Shown piece by piece: positions 29,716-44,022 of a stretch of DNA of 64,000 nt. The translations under genes were made by a program, and so were the position numbers. The notes below the pieces were generated by a model. That model was not told where the DNA came from. It worked only from the letters and a program-made list of their open reading frames with translations, and did no database searches. This DNA is from Cupriavidus gilardii (GTDB lineage Bacteria; Pseudomonadota; Gammaproteobacteria; Burkholderiales; Burkholderiaceae): positions 1 through 64,000 of the forward strand of contig NZ_VZOV01000011.1 in assembly GCF_008801915.1 (NCBI RefSeq). Reading direction: 5' to 3'. Numbering within the stretch: the first letter of the stretch is position 1; the number at the start of each line of letters is the position of its first letter.

Positions 29716-30468
29716 GTGAGCGGTCCGCACGTATCCCAGGCGCGGCGCCACGGCGCGGTCGACGAGGCCGTGCAGCGCCGCCGCCTCGAGGCGGGCCTGG
29801 CCGCGATCGGCCTGCCGCTCGACGGCGCCCGCATCGAGACGCTGCTCGCCTATCTGGCGCTGCTGCGCAAATGGAACGCCACCTATAACCTGACCGCGAT
29901 CCGCCATCCGGACGAGATGCTGACGCATCATCTGCTGGATTCGCTGGCCGCGGTGCCGGCGCTTTCCGATGCCGCACGCCGGCCCGAGGTTGCGCCAGGC
30001 GCGCGGGGCAGGGTGCTCGACGTCGGCTCGGGCGGCGGCATGCCGGGCCTGCCGCTGGCGATCGCCTGCCCCGACGTGTCGGTGCTGATGGTCGACATCG
30101 TGCAGAAAAAGACCGCCTTCCTGACCCAGTGCCGCGCGCAACTGCGGCTGGCCAATGCTTCGGCGCATTGGGGGCCGGTGGAAAAGCTGGCCGATGCCGA
30201 GGGCTTCGCCGTGATCACGTCGCGAGCCTTCGCCGAACTGGCCGATTTCGTCACGCTCGCCGGCCATCTGCTGGCGCCCGGCGGCCGCCTGATTGCGATG
30301 AAGGGAGTCTATCCGCACGCCGAGCTGGAGCAGATGGAGCAGGCCGGACTGATGTCCGCCTGGCAGGTCGAAGCGGTGCCGCAGCTGGCGGTGCCCGAAC
30401 TGGACGCGCAGCGCCACCTGGTGGTGCTGTCGCGCCGTGGCGAGCGCAGCGAAGCGCGCGCCGACTGA
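29716..30468 (+). CDS. rsmG: 16S rRNA (guanine-527-N7)-methyltransferase
   Basis: 250 residues, slightly long for the family because of a ~25-residue N-terminal extension. NLTAIRHPDEMLTHHLLDSL and the SAM-binding VLDVGSGGGMPGLPLA (from V100) identify RsmG (GidB). It methylates G527 of 16S rRNA, and its loss can give low-level streptomycin resistance. The GTG start directly follows the mnmG TGA (TGAGTG). parA begins 26 bases downstream, giving an mnmG-rsmG-parA-parB operon. Confidence 0.96.
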   Translation: MSGPHVSQARRHGAVDEAVQRRRLEAGLAAIGLPLDGARIETLLAYLALLRKWNATYNLTAIRHPDEMLTHHLLDSLAAVPALSDAARRPEVAPGARGRVLDVGSGGGMPGLPLAIACPDVSVLMVDIVQKKTAFLTQCRAQLRLANASAHWGPVEKLADAEGFAVITSRAFAELADFVTLAGHLLAPGGRLIAMKGVYPHAELEQMEQAGLMSAWQVEAVPQLAVPELDAQRHLVVLSRRGERSEARAD

Positions 30469-30493
30469 ATACAAGCGAGGAGCTGCAGAACCC

Positions 30494-31276
30494 ATGGCAA
30501 AGGTATTCGTGATCGCAAACCAGAAGGGCGGGGTGGGCAAGACGACCACCACGGTGAACCTCGCCGCTGGCCTTGCCGCACAAGGGCAGCGCGTGCTGCT
30601 GGTCGATCTCGATCCGCAAGGCAATGCGTCGATGGGTTCGGGTATCGACAAGCAGGGGCTGCAGCACAGCGTCTATCAGGTGCTGGTCGGCTTTGCCACG
30701 ATCCCGCAGGCGCGCCAGCGTTCGGAGTCCGGCAAGTACGACGTGCTGCCGGCAAACCGGGAACTGGCCGGTGCCGAAGTCGAACTGGTCGAGCTCGAGC
30801 ACCGCGAACGCCGGCTGCGGCAGGCGCTGGCCGAGGTCGAAGGCGAGTACGATTTCGTGCTGATCGATTGTCCGCCGTCGCTGTCGCTGCTGACGCTGAA
30901 CGGCCTGTGCGCCGCCCATGGCGTGATCGTGCCGATGCAGTGCGAATATTTCGCGCTCGAAGGGCTGTCCGACCTCGTCAATACGATCAAGCAGGTACAC
31001 GCGAATCTGAACAAGGACCTGAAGGTAATTGGCCTGTTGCGCGTGATGTTCGATCCGCGAGTAACGCTGCAGCAGCAGGTCTCGGCCCAGCTGGAAGCGC
31101 ATTTCGGCGACAAGGTGTTCAAGACGATGATCCCGCGCAATGTCCGGCTGGCCGAGGCGCCGTCGTACGGCATGCCGGGCGTGGCCTTCGATCCCGCGTC
31201 GAAGGGCGCCAAGGCCTACCTCGATTTCGGCGCCGAGATGATCGCGCGCGTCAAGCAACTGGGCCAGATCGCCTGA
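30494..31276 (+). CDS. parA: Chromosome-partitioning ATPase ParA (Soj)
   Basis: 260 residues. Deviant Walker A KGGVGKTT (residues 11-18), Walker A' VLLVDLDPQGNAS and Walker B VLIDCPPSLSLL are present, all hallmarks of the chromosomal ParA/Soj group without an N-terminal DNA-binding domain. It forms nucleoid-bound ATP dimers that move ParB-parS complexes. parB follows after 34 bases and the parS sites lie upstream. Confidence 0.97.
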   Translation: MAKVFVIANQKGGVGKTTTTVNLAAGLAAQGQRVLLVDLDPQGNASMGSGIDKQGLQHSVYQVLVGFATIPQARQRSESGKYDVLPANRELAGAEVELVELEHRERRLRQALAEVEGEYDFVLIDCPPSLSLLTLNGLCAAHGVIVPMQCEYFALEGLSDLVNTIKQVHANLNKDLKVIGLLRVMFDPRVTLQQQVSAQLEAHFGDKVFKTMIPRNVRLAEAPSYGMPGVAFDPASKGAKAYLDFGAEMIARVKQLGQIA

Positions 31277-31310
31277 GCCGGCGAGCGGCAGCAAGCAAGG
31301 AGCCACCACC

Positions 31311-32213
31311 ATGAGTACCGCGAAGAAGAAGGGCCTGGGCCGTGGGCTGGAAGCCCTGCTGGGCGGCCCGGCGGAGATCGTCGAGGCGGCGCGCCAGGAG
31401 GGCGCGCCGACCGTGCTGCGCGTCGACCAGCTGCAACCCGGCAAGTACCAGCCGCGTACGCGGATGGACGAGGGCGCGCTGCAGGAGCTCGCCGCCAGCA
31501 TCCGCGCGCAGGGCCTGATGCAGCCGATCCTGGTGCGGCGCGTGGCCGAGCCGGACCGCTACGAGATCATCGCCGGCGAGCGGCGTTTCCGGGCCTCCAA
31601 GCTGGCGGGCCTGGACAAGGTGCCGGTGCTGATCAAGGACGTGGCAGACGAGGCCGCGGCGGCGATGGCGCTGATCGAGAACATCCAGCGCGAGGACCTG
31701 AATCCGCTGGAAGAGGCGCAAGGCATCATGCGCCTGATCCGCGAATTCAAGTTCACCCACGAGCAGGCCGCCGAGTCGGTCGGCCGTTCGCGCAGCGCCG
31801 TGTCGAATCTGCTGCGGCTGCTGAACCTGGCGCAGCCGGTGCAGACCATGCTGATGGCAGGCGACCTCGACATGGGCCATGCGCGCGCGCTGCTGGCGGT
31901 GGACGGCGCGCATCAGATCACGCTGGCCAACCAGATCGTCAACAAGCGGCTGTCGGTGCGCGAGACCGAGAAGCTGGTGACCTCGACGTTGAAGCCGTTC
32001 GATCTGAAATCGCTGAAGCAGAAGACCGGCCAAGGCGCGCGCGACGTCGCGCGGCTGGAGGAGGAGCTGTCCGACGCGCTCGGCATGCCGGTGCAGATCA
32101 AGCTCGGCGCGCGCGGCAAGGGCCAGCTGACGATCCAGTTTTCCAGCAACGATGCGCTCGACGGTGTGCTCGCCCGCCTGCGCGAACCGGCCGCGGGGCG
32201 GCAGGTGGCGTGA
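31311..32213 (+). CDS. parB: Chromosome-partitioning protein ParB (Spo0J)
   Basis: 300 residues. It begins KKKGLGRGLEALLGG (ParA-stimulating N-terminus). The CTP-binding/ParB domain carries RYEIIAGERRFRAS (GERR from G89) and NIQREDLNPLEEA. The helix-turn-helix is at ~148-170 (THEQAAESVGRSRSAVSN) and a C-terminal dimerisation domain follows. It loads at parS and spreads as a CTP-gated clamp. A terminator follows at 32251, separating it from the atp operon. Confidence 0.97.
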   Translation: MSTAKKKGLGRGLEALLGGPAEIVEAARQEGAPTVLRVDQLQPGKYQPRTRMDEGALQELAASIRAQGLMQPILVRRVAEPDRYEIIAGERRFRASKLAGLDKVPVLIKDVADEAAAAMALIENIQREDLNPLEEAQGIMRLIREFKFTHEQAAESVGRSRSAVSNLLRLLNLAQPVQTMLMAGDLDMGHARALLAVDGAHQITLANQIVNKRLSVRETEKLVTSTLKPFDLKSLKQKTGQGARDVARLEEELSDALGMPVQIKLGARGKGQLTIQFSSNDALDGVLARLREPAAGRQVA

Positions 32214-32250
32214 TCACGGGTGGGCGATGATCGCCCAACGGAATAAAGCG

Positions 32251-32286
32251 AATGGCGTCGGGTCCTTCCCCCGACGCCATTTTTTT
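32251..32286 (+). terminator. Rho-independent terminator after parB
   Basis: Perfect 12-bp stem AATGGCGTCGGG/CCCGACGCCATT, seven-base loop, then seven T. It ends the mnmG-parB transcript. A small GGGCGA/TCGCCC hairpin lies just before it. Confidence 0.93.
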
Positions 32287-32400
32287 GCTACGCAATCCGA
32301 TTACGTCTCAGGTCATTGCCGCGCAATATCCGCGCAAGCATGATCGAAGCGAGATAGCAAGAGTTGTGGTGTTTTACCTTGCAAGGCAACTGTAAGCAGA

Positions 32401-32430
32401 TTGACTCGTTATCCGCATTCCCCGTAAAAT
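32401..32430 (+). promoter_or_regulatory. Sigma-70 promoter of the atp operon
   Basis: TTGACT (32401-32406), 18-bp spacer, TAAAAT (32425-32430), an unusually good match for this GC-rich DNA. Transcription should begin near 32437, giving a ~70-base leader before atpI at 32505. It also argues against atpI starting at the upstream ATG 32364. Confidence 0.78.
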
Positions 32431-32504
32431 CGTGCGGTTTGAATACTGGCCGAGGACGAAAAGTTCCTGGTCAGAACTGCAAGCAGGCAGACCGACAAGT
32501 TGTA

Positions 32505-33038
32505 GTGGCGACAGACCCCAAGCCGCCTCGTGCGGGATCGAATACCGACCGTGCCGAGCGGATTTCCGAGCGTCAGCCGGATGACTGGGATCAGGACGAC
32601 TGGCGCGACGACGATGAGCGTCCCGCCCCGATCCGGCCCCTGTCGCACGACGATGCGGTATCGCTGTTCGGCGAACGGGCACTGCGGCCGTCGCGGATGA
32701 CGCCAGGCAAGGTGGTGCTGGCGCAAGTCGCGGTGACGCTGTTGTCGGCGATCGGCTGGGCGGTGTTCGGGCCCGAGGCCGGACCGTATGGCTGGTCGGC
32801 GCTGTTCGGCGGTGCGGTGTGCTGCGTGCCGAGCGCGTTCTTTGCCTTCCGGCTGTGGCTCGCGCGGGACCGTGCGTCGATCGGCGGACTGGTGGTCGGC
32901 GAGGCGATCAAGGTCCTGGCCACCGTCGCGCTGTTCGTGCTGGTGGTGGTGCTGTACCGCGATCTGCGTTGGGTGCCGATGCTCGTCACGTTCCTGCTTG
33001 CATTGAAGACGTACTGGGTGGCGCTGGCGATTCGATAG
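32505..33038 (+). CDS. atpI: ATP synthase protein I
   Basis: 177 residues from GTG 32505 (ValAlaThrAspProLys...). The N-terminal third is hydrophilic and very acidic (DDWDQDDWRDDDE). Four membrane segments follow, with VVLAQVAVTLLSAIGWAVFG and a conserved-looking FLLALKTYWVALAIR end. AtpI assists assembly of the c-ring. An upstream in-frame ATG at 32364 lies before the predicted transcription start and is unlikely. It is the first gene of atpIBEFHAGDC; 263 bases separate it from atpB with no visible gene. Confidence 0.85.
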   Translation: MATDPKPPRAGSNTDRAERISERQPDDWDQDDWRDDDERPAPIRPLSHDDAVSLFGERALRPSRMTPGKVVLAQVAVTLLSAIGWAVFGPEAGPYGWSALFGGAVCCVPSAFFAFRLWLARDRASIGGLVVGEAIKVLATVALFVLVVVLYRDLRWVPMLVTFLLALKTYWVALAIR

Positions 33039-33181
33039 CCATTCGTTTCGTCGAATTGCGGAACGCCATGCCCCGAACCGGTGCCGCGTTGTTCTGATTC
33101 AGGGCAATTGAGGGCCGGTTTCGAGAAAACAAGGTTTGGATGTCGCACCGATCCGGAATCGGGCGCGGCGTCGGGAAGTAA

Positions 33182-34507
<1,326 letters not shown>

Positions 34508-34605
34508 ATCTTTTCGGTCTGCATGATGCTGACGGGCGGCGCAGGCCACTAGCCTGGCCGCCTTTGCGCATTTATCTGTAGTTTGATTACCGAAAGGAAC
34601 ACACC

Positions 34606-35076
34606 ATGAATCTGAACGCAACGTTTTTTGCGCAGATGGTCGTGTTCTTCATCCTGTGGTGGGTTGTCGCCAAATTCATTTGGCCGCCGCTGGTGAAGGC
34701 GCTCGACGAACGCGCAAAGAAAATCGCCGACGGTCTCGCGGCTGCCGAAAAGGGCAAGGCCGAACTCGAGCTGGCCAACAAGCGCGTGGACGTGGCTCTG
34801 GCCGAAGCCCGCGCCGAAGGTGCGCAGCGCGTCGCCGACGCGGAGAAGCGCGCCCAGATGGTCGCCGAAGAGATCAAGCAAAACGCCCAGGCCGAAGCCG
34901 CACGCATCATCGCGCAAGCGAAGGCGGACGCCGAGCAGCAGGTCACCAAGGCACGCGAGCAGCTGCGCGACCAGGTCGCCGTGCTGGCCGTCAAGGGTGC
35001 AGAGCAGATCCTCAAGCGTGAAGTGAATGCGCAGGTCCACGCCGACCTGCTCAACCAACTGAAGGCCGAGCTCTAA
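34606..35076 (+). CDS. atpF: ATP synthase F0 subunit b
   Basis: 156 residues. One N-terminal membrane helix ([23 protein letters not shown]) leads to a long charged coiled coil rich in Ala, Lys and Glu. It forms the peripheral stalk as a dimer and binds the delta subunit. Only two bases separate its stop from atpH. Confidence 0.97.
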   Translation: MNLNATFFAQMVVFFILWWVVAKFIWPPLVKALDERAKKIADGLAAAEKGKAELELANKRVDVALAEARAEGAQRVADAEKRAQMVAEEIKQNAQAEAARIIAQAKADAEQQVTKAREQLRDQVAVLAVKGAEQILKREVNAQVHADLLNQLKAEL

Positions 35077-35078
35077 TC

Positions 35079-35621
35079 ATGGCAGAAACCGCAACCATTG
35101 CCCGTCCCTACGCCGAGGCGCTGTTCCGCGTCGCCAGCGAGGCCAACGCCGGCAATCTGGGTGCATGGTCCGAGCTGGTTTCGGAAATGGGGCAGGTCGC
35201 GGCCACCCCGGAGATCAAGGCGCTGGCCGACGATCCGAACGTTCCCGGCGACAAGCTGGCCGAACTGTTCCTGTCGGTGCTGAAGTCTCCGGTCAACGAC
35301 GAGGCGCGCCGCTTCGTGCAGTTGCTGGTGGACAACGACCGCCTGACCGTGCTGCCGGAGATTGCCGAGCAGTTCCATGCGCTGAAGAACGCCCAAGAAG
35401 GTTCGGCCGACGTCGAAATCACCAGCGCGTTCCCGCTCGACGGCGCGCCGCTGACCGATCTGGTCGCCTCGCTCGAACGCAAGTTCGGGCGCAAGCTGGT
35501 GCCGACCGTGACGGTCGACCCCTCGCTGATCGGCGGCGTTCGCGTCAAGGTGGGCGACGAAGTGCTGGACACCTCGGTGCGCGCGCGCCTGGCCGCCATG
35601 CAAGCCGCGCTGACCGCCTGA
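35079..35621 (+). CDS. atpH: ATP synthase F1 subunit delta
   Basis: 180 residues. It has the helical N-terminal bundle ([14 protein letters not shown]) that binds the top of alpha, and the C-terminal [21 protein letters not shown] strand-helix motif of the OSCP/delta family. It links the b stalk to F1. Confidence 0.96.
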   Translation: MAETATIARPYAEALFRVASEANAGNLGAWSELVSEMGQVAATPEIKALADDPNVPGDKLAELFLSVLKSPVNDEARRFVQLLVDNDRLTVLPEIAEQFHALKNAQEGSADVEITSAFPLDGAPLTDLVASLERKFGRKLVPTVTVDPSLIGGVRVKVGDEVLDTSVRARLAAMQAALTA

Positions 35622-35662
35622 TGCGCGGACAGCCGACGGATTGAAGAATTAGGAGCATTGTG

Positions 35663-37204
<1,542 letters not shown>

Positions 37205-37287
37205 CCGCGTGATTCCACGGACCGCGCAACCGGCCTGCGCCTGAAAGGGACGGCAGCCGGAGGCGCGGCACGACTGGAGAGGAAGAT

Positions 37288-38163
37288 ATGGCCGGAACGA
37301 AAGAGATTCGAACCAAGATCAAGAGCGTGCAGAACACGCGCAAGATCACCAAGGCGATGGAAATGGTCGCCGCATCCAAGATGCGCAAGGCGCAGGAGCG
37401 GATGCGGGCTGCCCGTCCGTACGCCGAGAAGGTGCGCAACATTGCCGCGCACCTGGCCACGGCCAACCCGGAGTTCAAGCATCCGTTCCTGCAGGCGCGC
37501 GAAGTCAAGCGCGCCGGCTTGATCGTGGTGACGACCGACAAGGGGCTGTGCGGCGGCCTGAACACCAACGTGCTGCGCGCCGTCACCAACGAACTGCGCG
37601 AATGGCAGAACCGCGGTGTGCAGGTGCAAAGCACCGCGATCGGCACCAAGGGCATGCAGTTCTTGGGCCGCGTTGGCGCCAAGGTGGTCTCGCACGTGGT
37701 GCACCTGGGCGATACGCCGCATCTGGAAAAGCTGATCGGCGCGATCAAGGTCCAGCTCGACGCCTTCACCAATGGTGAGGTGGACGCCGTGTACCTGGCG
37801 TACACGAAGTTCGTCAACACCATGAAGCAGGAGCCGATGGTCGAGCAGCTGCTGCCGCTGTCCGCCGAGCGGATGGCGCAGACCGAAGAGGAAAAGCGCG
37901 CTTACTCGTGGGATTACATCTACGAGCCCGACGCCCAGACGGTGGTGGAAGACCTGCTGGTCCGCTACGTCGAAGCGCTGGTGTACCAAGCCGTGGCCGA
38001 GAACATGGCGTCCGAGCAATCGGCACGCATGGTGGCCATGAAGGCGGCGTCCGACAACGCCAAGAACGTGATTGCAGAACTGCAGCTGGACTACAACAAG
38101 ACCCGCCAGGCAGCGATCACCAAGGAATTGTCGGAAATCGTCAGCGGTGCGGCAGCCGTGTAA
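37288..38163 (+). CDS. atpG: ATP synthase F1 subunit gamma
   Basis: 291 residues. The N-terminal helix [20 protein letters not shown] and the C-terminal helix [20 protein letters not shown] form the coiled-coil shaft. [12 protein letters not shown] is the family motif of the Rossmann-like middle domain. It is the central rotor of F1. Confidence 0.98.
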   Translation: MAGTKEIRTKIKSVQNTRKITKAMEMVAASKMRKAQERMRAARPYAEKVRNIAAHLATANPEFKHPFLQAREVKRAGLIVVTTDKGLCGGLNTNVLRAVTNELREWQNRGVQVQSTAIGTKGMQFLGRVGAKVVSHVVHLGDTPHLEKLIGAIKVQLDAFTNGEVDAVYLAYTKFVNTMKQEPMVEQLLPLSAERMAQTEEEKRAYSWDYIYEPDAQTVVEDLLVRYVEALVYQAVAENMASEQSARMVAMKAASDNAKNVIAELQLDYNKTRQAAITKELSEIVSGAAAV

Positions 38164-39612
<1,449 letters not shown>

Positions 39613-39699
39613 GCCTCGCCATGCGACGGCGCGCCGGCACGGTCTGCGTGCACGGGCGCGCCGCCGTTGCAAGCGAAGCGACTGGACAAAGGAATTCAC

Positions 39700-40116
39700 A
39701 TGGCAACCATTCTTGTAGACGTCGTCAGCGCGGAAGCCTCGATCTTCTCCGGCCAGGCGAAGTTCGTGGCGCTGCCGGGCGAGTCGGGTGAGCTGGGCAT
39801 CCTGCCCGGACACACGCCGCTGATCACGCGCATCCATCCGGGTGCGGTGCGGATCGAGAAGGAAGACGGCAGCGAAGAGTTCGTGTTCGTCGCCGGCGGC
39901 ATTCTGGAAGTCCAGCCCAAGCACGTCACCGTGCTGGCCGACACCGCGATCCGTGGCGCCGACCTCGACGAGGCCAAGGCGCAGGAAGCAAAGCGCGCGG
40001 CCGAGGAGCTGCTGCAGAACCAGAGCAGCGAATTCGATCTGGCGCGTGCGCAGAGCGAGCTGGCGGTCGCCGCTGCCCAGCTGGCGGCCATCGCGCGTCT
40101 GCGCCGGAAGAAGTAA
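39700..40116 (+). CDS. atpC: ATP synthase F1 subunit epsilon
   Basis: 138 residues. The N-terminal beta sandwich ([26 protein letters not shown]) is followed by a two-helix C-terminal domain that can inhibit ATP hydrolysis. It is the last gene of the operon, followed by a strong terminator. Confidence 0.97.
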   Translation: MATILVDVVSAEASIFSGQAKFVALPGESGELGILPGHTPLITRIHPGAVRIEKEDGSEEFVFVAGGILEVQPKHVTVLADTAIRGADLDEAKAQEAKRAAEELLQNQSSEFDLARAQSELAVAAAQLAAIARLRRKK

Positions 40117-40157
40117 GCAGGACCGGTTCGGGCGTTGCTTTTTCGTCAGCGCGAAGG

Positions 40158-40186
40158 AAAAAGGCAGCCGCGAGGCTGCCTTTTTT
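40158..40186 (+). terminator. Rho-independent terminator of the atp operon
   Basis: Nine-bp stem AAGGCAGCC/GGCTGCCTT with a GCGA loop. It is extended by flanking AAA/TTT pairing and ends in six T, so it could act in both directions. Confidence 0.93.
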
Positions 40187-40807
40187 CATCATGCGAGCTA
40201 TGCTGTTGGCTGAAGTCAGACAAACACTGACAAAAAACTAAAACGACAAAAAAAAGCGCGCGGGCCGGGGAGGCTCCGCGCGGACGGGAAAATCCCTTCG
40301 AGGGGTCAATTCGAAGGAACGGGTTCGGTCGGGCGACGTGTAGCGTGTCCTGTTGCATGGACAGCCTGTCTTGCAGGCTTCGCTACCGTTCGCCAGAACC
40401 GGCATCCGACCGGGCGCCGATTTCACTACTATTCGCGCCGTCTATCGGGACACCGGCAATACATCCTGCTGCTGGGCTTTCTTCAGCGCGCCTTGGGCTC
40501 TCTGGCTTGCGGCGCCGTCACAAAGTTCACAATGTGTCAAAGCATTGTGGGGGAAACTTCCCCTGATGGCAGTAACAAAGTGTATCGGTTTGCAAGTAGT
40601 TGAAAGCGAAAAGACGGCAAATTCGCCGCAATAGCCACAAAAATAGGCCCACTCTGTTGGCTGCCGCACGCTGGCATCGTTCTGGTGCATGACTATTTCC
40701 GTTTCGGCACTGCTGGTCCCCTCACCTCGTCGGGGTTGACGCCGGGTGCGTGCACCGGCAGTGTTCCATCGCAACGGGCGACATGCCCGGTTGTCGAGGA
40801 GCACTGA
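40187..40807. other. 620-bp intergenic gap after the atp operon
   Basis: The DNA is clearly less GC-rich than its surroundings, with an A-rich run at 40229-40256. Two adjacent hairpins, CACAATG/CATTGTG (40529-40549) and GGGGAA/TTCCCC (just after), could belong to a small RNA. On the minus strand a frame of 82 codons (40690 down to 40442) carries two CxxC pairs, but its codon use is not like the flanking genes. No gene is claimed. Confidence 0.4.
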
Positions 40808-41233
40808 ATGGACACCCTGCAGGCCGATATTGACGGCATGTTGAAGCTGCGCACGGTCGCCGTGGTCGGCCTGTCCGACAAGCCCGAGCGCGCCAGCCAC
40901 GAGGTGGCCGCCTTTCTGCAGCGGCATGGTCACAGGATCGTGCCCGTCAATCCCAACCACGCCGGCGACTCCATCCTGGGCGAGCGCTGCCATGCCTCGC
41001 TGCAGGACGCCGCGCGCGCGTTGGCGGCGGAGGGCGCGCGCATCGACTGGGTCGATATCTTCCGGCGCTCGCCCGATGTGCCGCCGGTCGTGGACGACGC
41101 GATTGCGATCGGCGCACGGGGCGTGTGGCTGCAACTCGGCATCGTCAATGATGCGGCCGTAGTCCGTGCGAAGAACGCCGGCCTGATGGCGGTGCAGGAT
41201 CGCTGCAGCAAGATCGAATCGATGCGCGCTTGA
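40808..41233 (+). CDS. CoA-binding domain protein (YccU-like)
   Basis: 141 residues, a stand-alone CoA-binding Rossmann domain: TVAVVGLSDKPERASHEVAAFLQ, VPVNPNHAGDSILGE and GVWLQLGIVNDAAV. The fold is shared with the CoA-binding part of succinyl-CoA synthetase and ADP-forming acetyl-CoA synthetase. The physiological role is unknown. AGGAG lies five bases before the ATG. Confidence 0.88.
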   Translation: MDTLQADIDGMLKLRTVAVVGLSDKPERASHEVAAFLQRHGHRIVPVNPNHAGDSILGERCHASLQDAARALAAEGARIDWVDIFRRSPDVPPVVDDAIAIGARGVWLQLGIVNDAAVVRAKNAGLMAVQDRCSKIESMRA

Positions 41234-41349
41234 GCGGCGTCGTCGCCTATCATTCGGGCCTTCGATTCGAGCATTCGATTCGCGCCTTCGAATCGACCCC
41301 CTCGCATTCCGTCCTTTTACTTCCCTTCACGTTTGCTGCCCAGCGCGCC

Positions 41350-42312
41350 ATGGCCATCGACCCAGACCTGCTTGCCTACTATCGCGGACTTGCCGAGCGT
41401 TTCGCCGGCGCGCCGGTGCCCGTCGACGCGGCGCAGCGGCGCGCCCGCTTCCGCGAAGTCGCGGCGCTGTCGTATCGGCCCGATCCGGATGGCCTATCCG
41501 TCTCGGAGTTGCCGATCGCGCTCGCGGGCAGGACGTTGAGCGCGCGCCAGTTCCGTCCCGCGGCGGTGGACAAGCCGCGCCTGCTGGTCTATTTCCATGG
41601 CGGCGGCTGGGTCGTCGGTTCGCACGACACCCACCACGGCGTCGCCGCGGCACTGGCGCTCGATACCGGCTGCGCGGTCGTCAGCGTCGACTACCGGCTG
41701 GCGCCGGAGCACCCCTATCCCGCGCCCTGCGACGACGCGCTCGATGCGCTGCGCTGGCTGGCGCAGCGGCGCGACGCACTCGATGTCGATCCGGGTTTTC
41801 TCGCTGTCGCCGGCGACAGCGCTGGCGGCCATCTTGCAGCACAGGCCGCGGCATTGGCCAATGCCGATACGCCGGGCCTGGTGCGTGCGCAGCTGCTGAT
41901 CTATCCGGTCACGGCACCGCGTTTCGCCAGCGAGAGCTATCGCGCCTTCGCGTCCGGGCCGGGCCTGACCCGCGACGAAATGGCGTGGTACTGGGCGCAG
42001 TTCATCGGCGAAGCGCGGCTGGCGGACGGTTCCGCGATCGACGATCCCCGCCTGCATCTGATGGCGCCGCCGCCCGGCGGCTCCCGACCGGTTCCTCCGT
42101 CGACGGTGGTACTGGTCGCGGCTCACGACGTGCTGCGCGACGACGGCCTGGCGTACGCCGATCATCTGGTCCGCGAAGGCGCCGCGGTGATCACCATCGA
42201 AGCCAGCGGCATGACCCATGGCTTCGCACGCCTGCAAGGCGAGTCGCCGCGCGCACGGGAATGGATGCGGCGCGGTGCCCAGGCCTTTGCGCAGCTGCTG
42301 GACGAGCAGTGA
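41350..42312 (+). CDS. HSL-type alpha/beta hydrolase (esterase)
   Basis: 320 residues. It has the hormone-sensitive-lipase oxyanion motif HGGGW (from H83) and the nucleophile motif GDSAGG (S157); the aspartate is in AHDVLRDDG and the histidine in GMTHGF. These enzymes hydrolyse short-chain esters in the cytoplasm. ATG 41350 is preferred to an in-frame start at 41230, which overlaps the previous gene and adds a sequence unlike the family. The ribosome site is poor. Confidence 0.88.
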   Translation: MAIDPDLLAYYRGLAERFAGAPVPVDAAQRRARFREVAALSYRPDPDGLSVSELPIALAGRTLSARQFRPAAVDKPRLLVYFHGGGWVVGSHDTHHGVAAALALDTGCAVVSVDYRLAPEHPYPAPCDDALDALRWLAQRRDALDVDPGFLAVAGDSAGGHLAAQAAALANADTPGLVRAQLLIYPVTAPRFASESYRAFASGPGLTRDEMAWYWAQFIGEARLADGSAIDDPRLHLMAPPPGGSRPVPPSTVVLVAAHDVLRDDGLAYADHLVREGAAVITIEASGMTHGFARLQGESPRAREWMRRGAQAFAQLLDEQ

Positions 42313-42413
42313 GTCCGGCAAGACGGCGCGCGGTATCATGGCGCCGCAATACCGCCGATACTGCCGGCGGCGGTGTGGCGATCCCGTAGAATGGCGGGCT
42401 GACGAGGACCGCC

Positions 42414-43514
<1,101 letters not shown>

Positions 43515-44022
43515 GCGGCCGGCTGCTGCAGCCGGTCTGGGCTGCCGGTTCGTGCATATGCGGGGCGCCATCATGGCGCTTCGGTGATGAATCGGTGCCT
43601 GTCAAGGCTTGACTTATGCACACAAATGGGCTTTCCGCAGTGCACGAGCGGGTAATTACTTAACACGATCGGGGGATATTGCTAAGTCATTGATTTTTAA
43701 TGACTTGACAGCAGGCACCAGAGCGTGGTCGTGACCCAGAAAGCCTTGTTTCGCGCGCCTTGGCGGCAAGTCGGCCCAAGTTTTCAACAAAGTTATCCAC
43801 AGGCGATGTGGAGAGATGGGAAAACTGGTCATCTATCATCGACTTAGCCCCACATTTGAAGTTTTACTTTAAGTTGATGCTGCACTGCACCCAACGGGCG
43901 GCGCGTCGCCGCCGTGCTCCCGACATCGCGCCGCCGATGCACAGTCTCGGAGACGATGTGTCGGGTATGGTGCACACTCTGGCGGCGGCCGTCCCGGTCT
44001 GCCGTCCTGGCCTGCGCTGATC
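43515..44022. other. AT-rich gap between hemE and priA with DnaA boxes and inverted repeats
   Basis: No gene is visible in 508 bp. Within it, 43651-43710 is about 35% G+C by direct count. Two matches to the DnaA box TTWTNCACA occur on the plus strand, TTATGCACA (43614-43622) and TTATCCACA (43793-43801), plus a one-mismatch copy TTTTCAACA (43781-43789). An inverted repeat AAGTCATT-N7-AATGACTT (43684-43691/43699-43706) lies between arms GGTGCCTGTCAAG (43594) and CTTGACAGCAGGCACC (43704). An origin-like or structured regulatory element is possible; see findings. Confidence 0.6.
43793..43801 (+). promoter_or_regulatory. DnaA box (TTATCCACA)
   Basis: Exact match to the strong DnaA box, upstream of priA. 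A second match, TTATGCACA, lies at 43614-43622. Confidence 0.7.

Noticed and set aside
32364..32504. Upstream extension of atpI from ATG 32364
   Set aside because: A strong promoter (TTGACT-N18-TAAAAT) sits inside it, and the extra residues are unlike AtpI.
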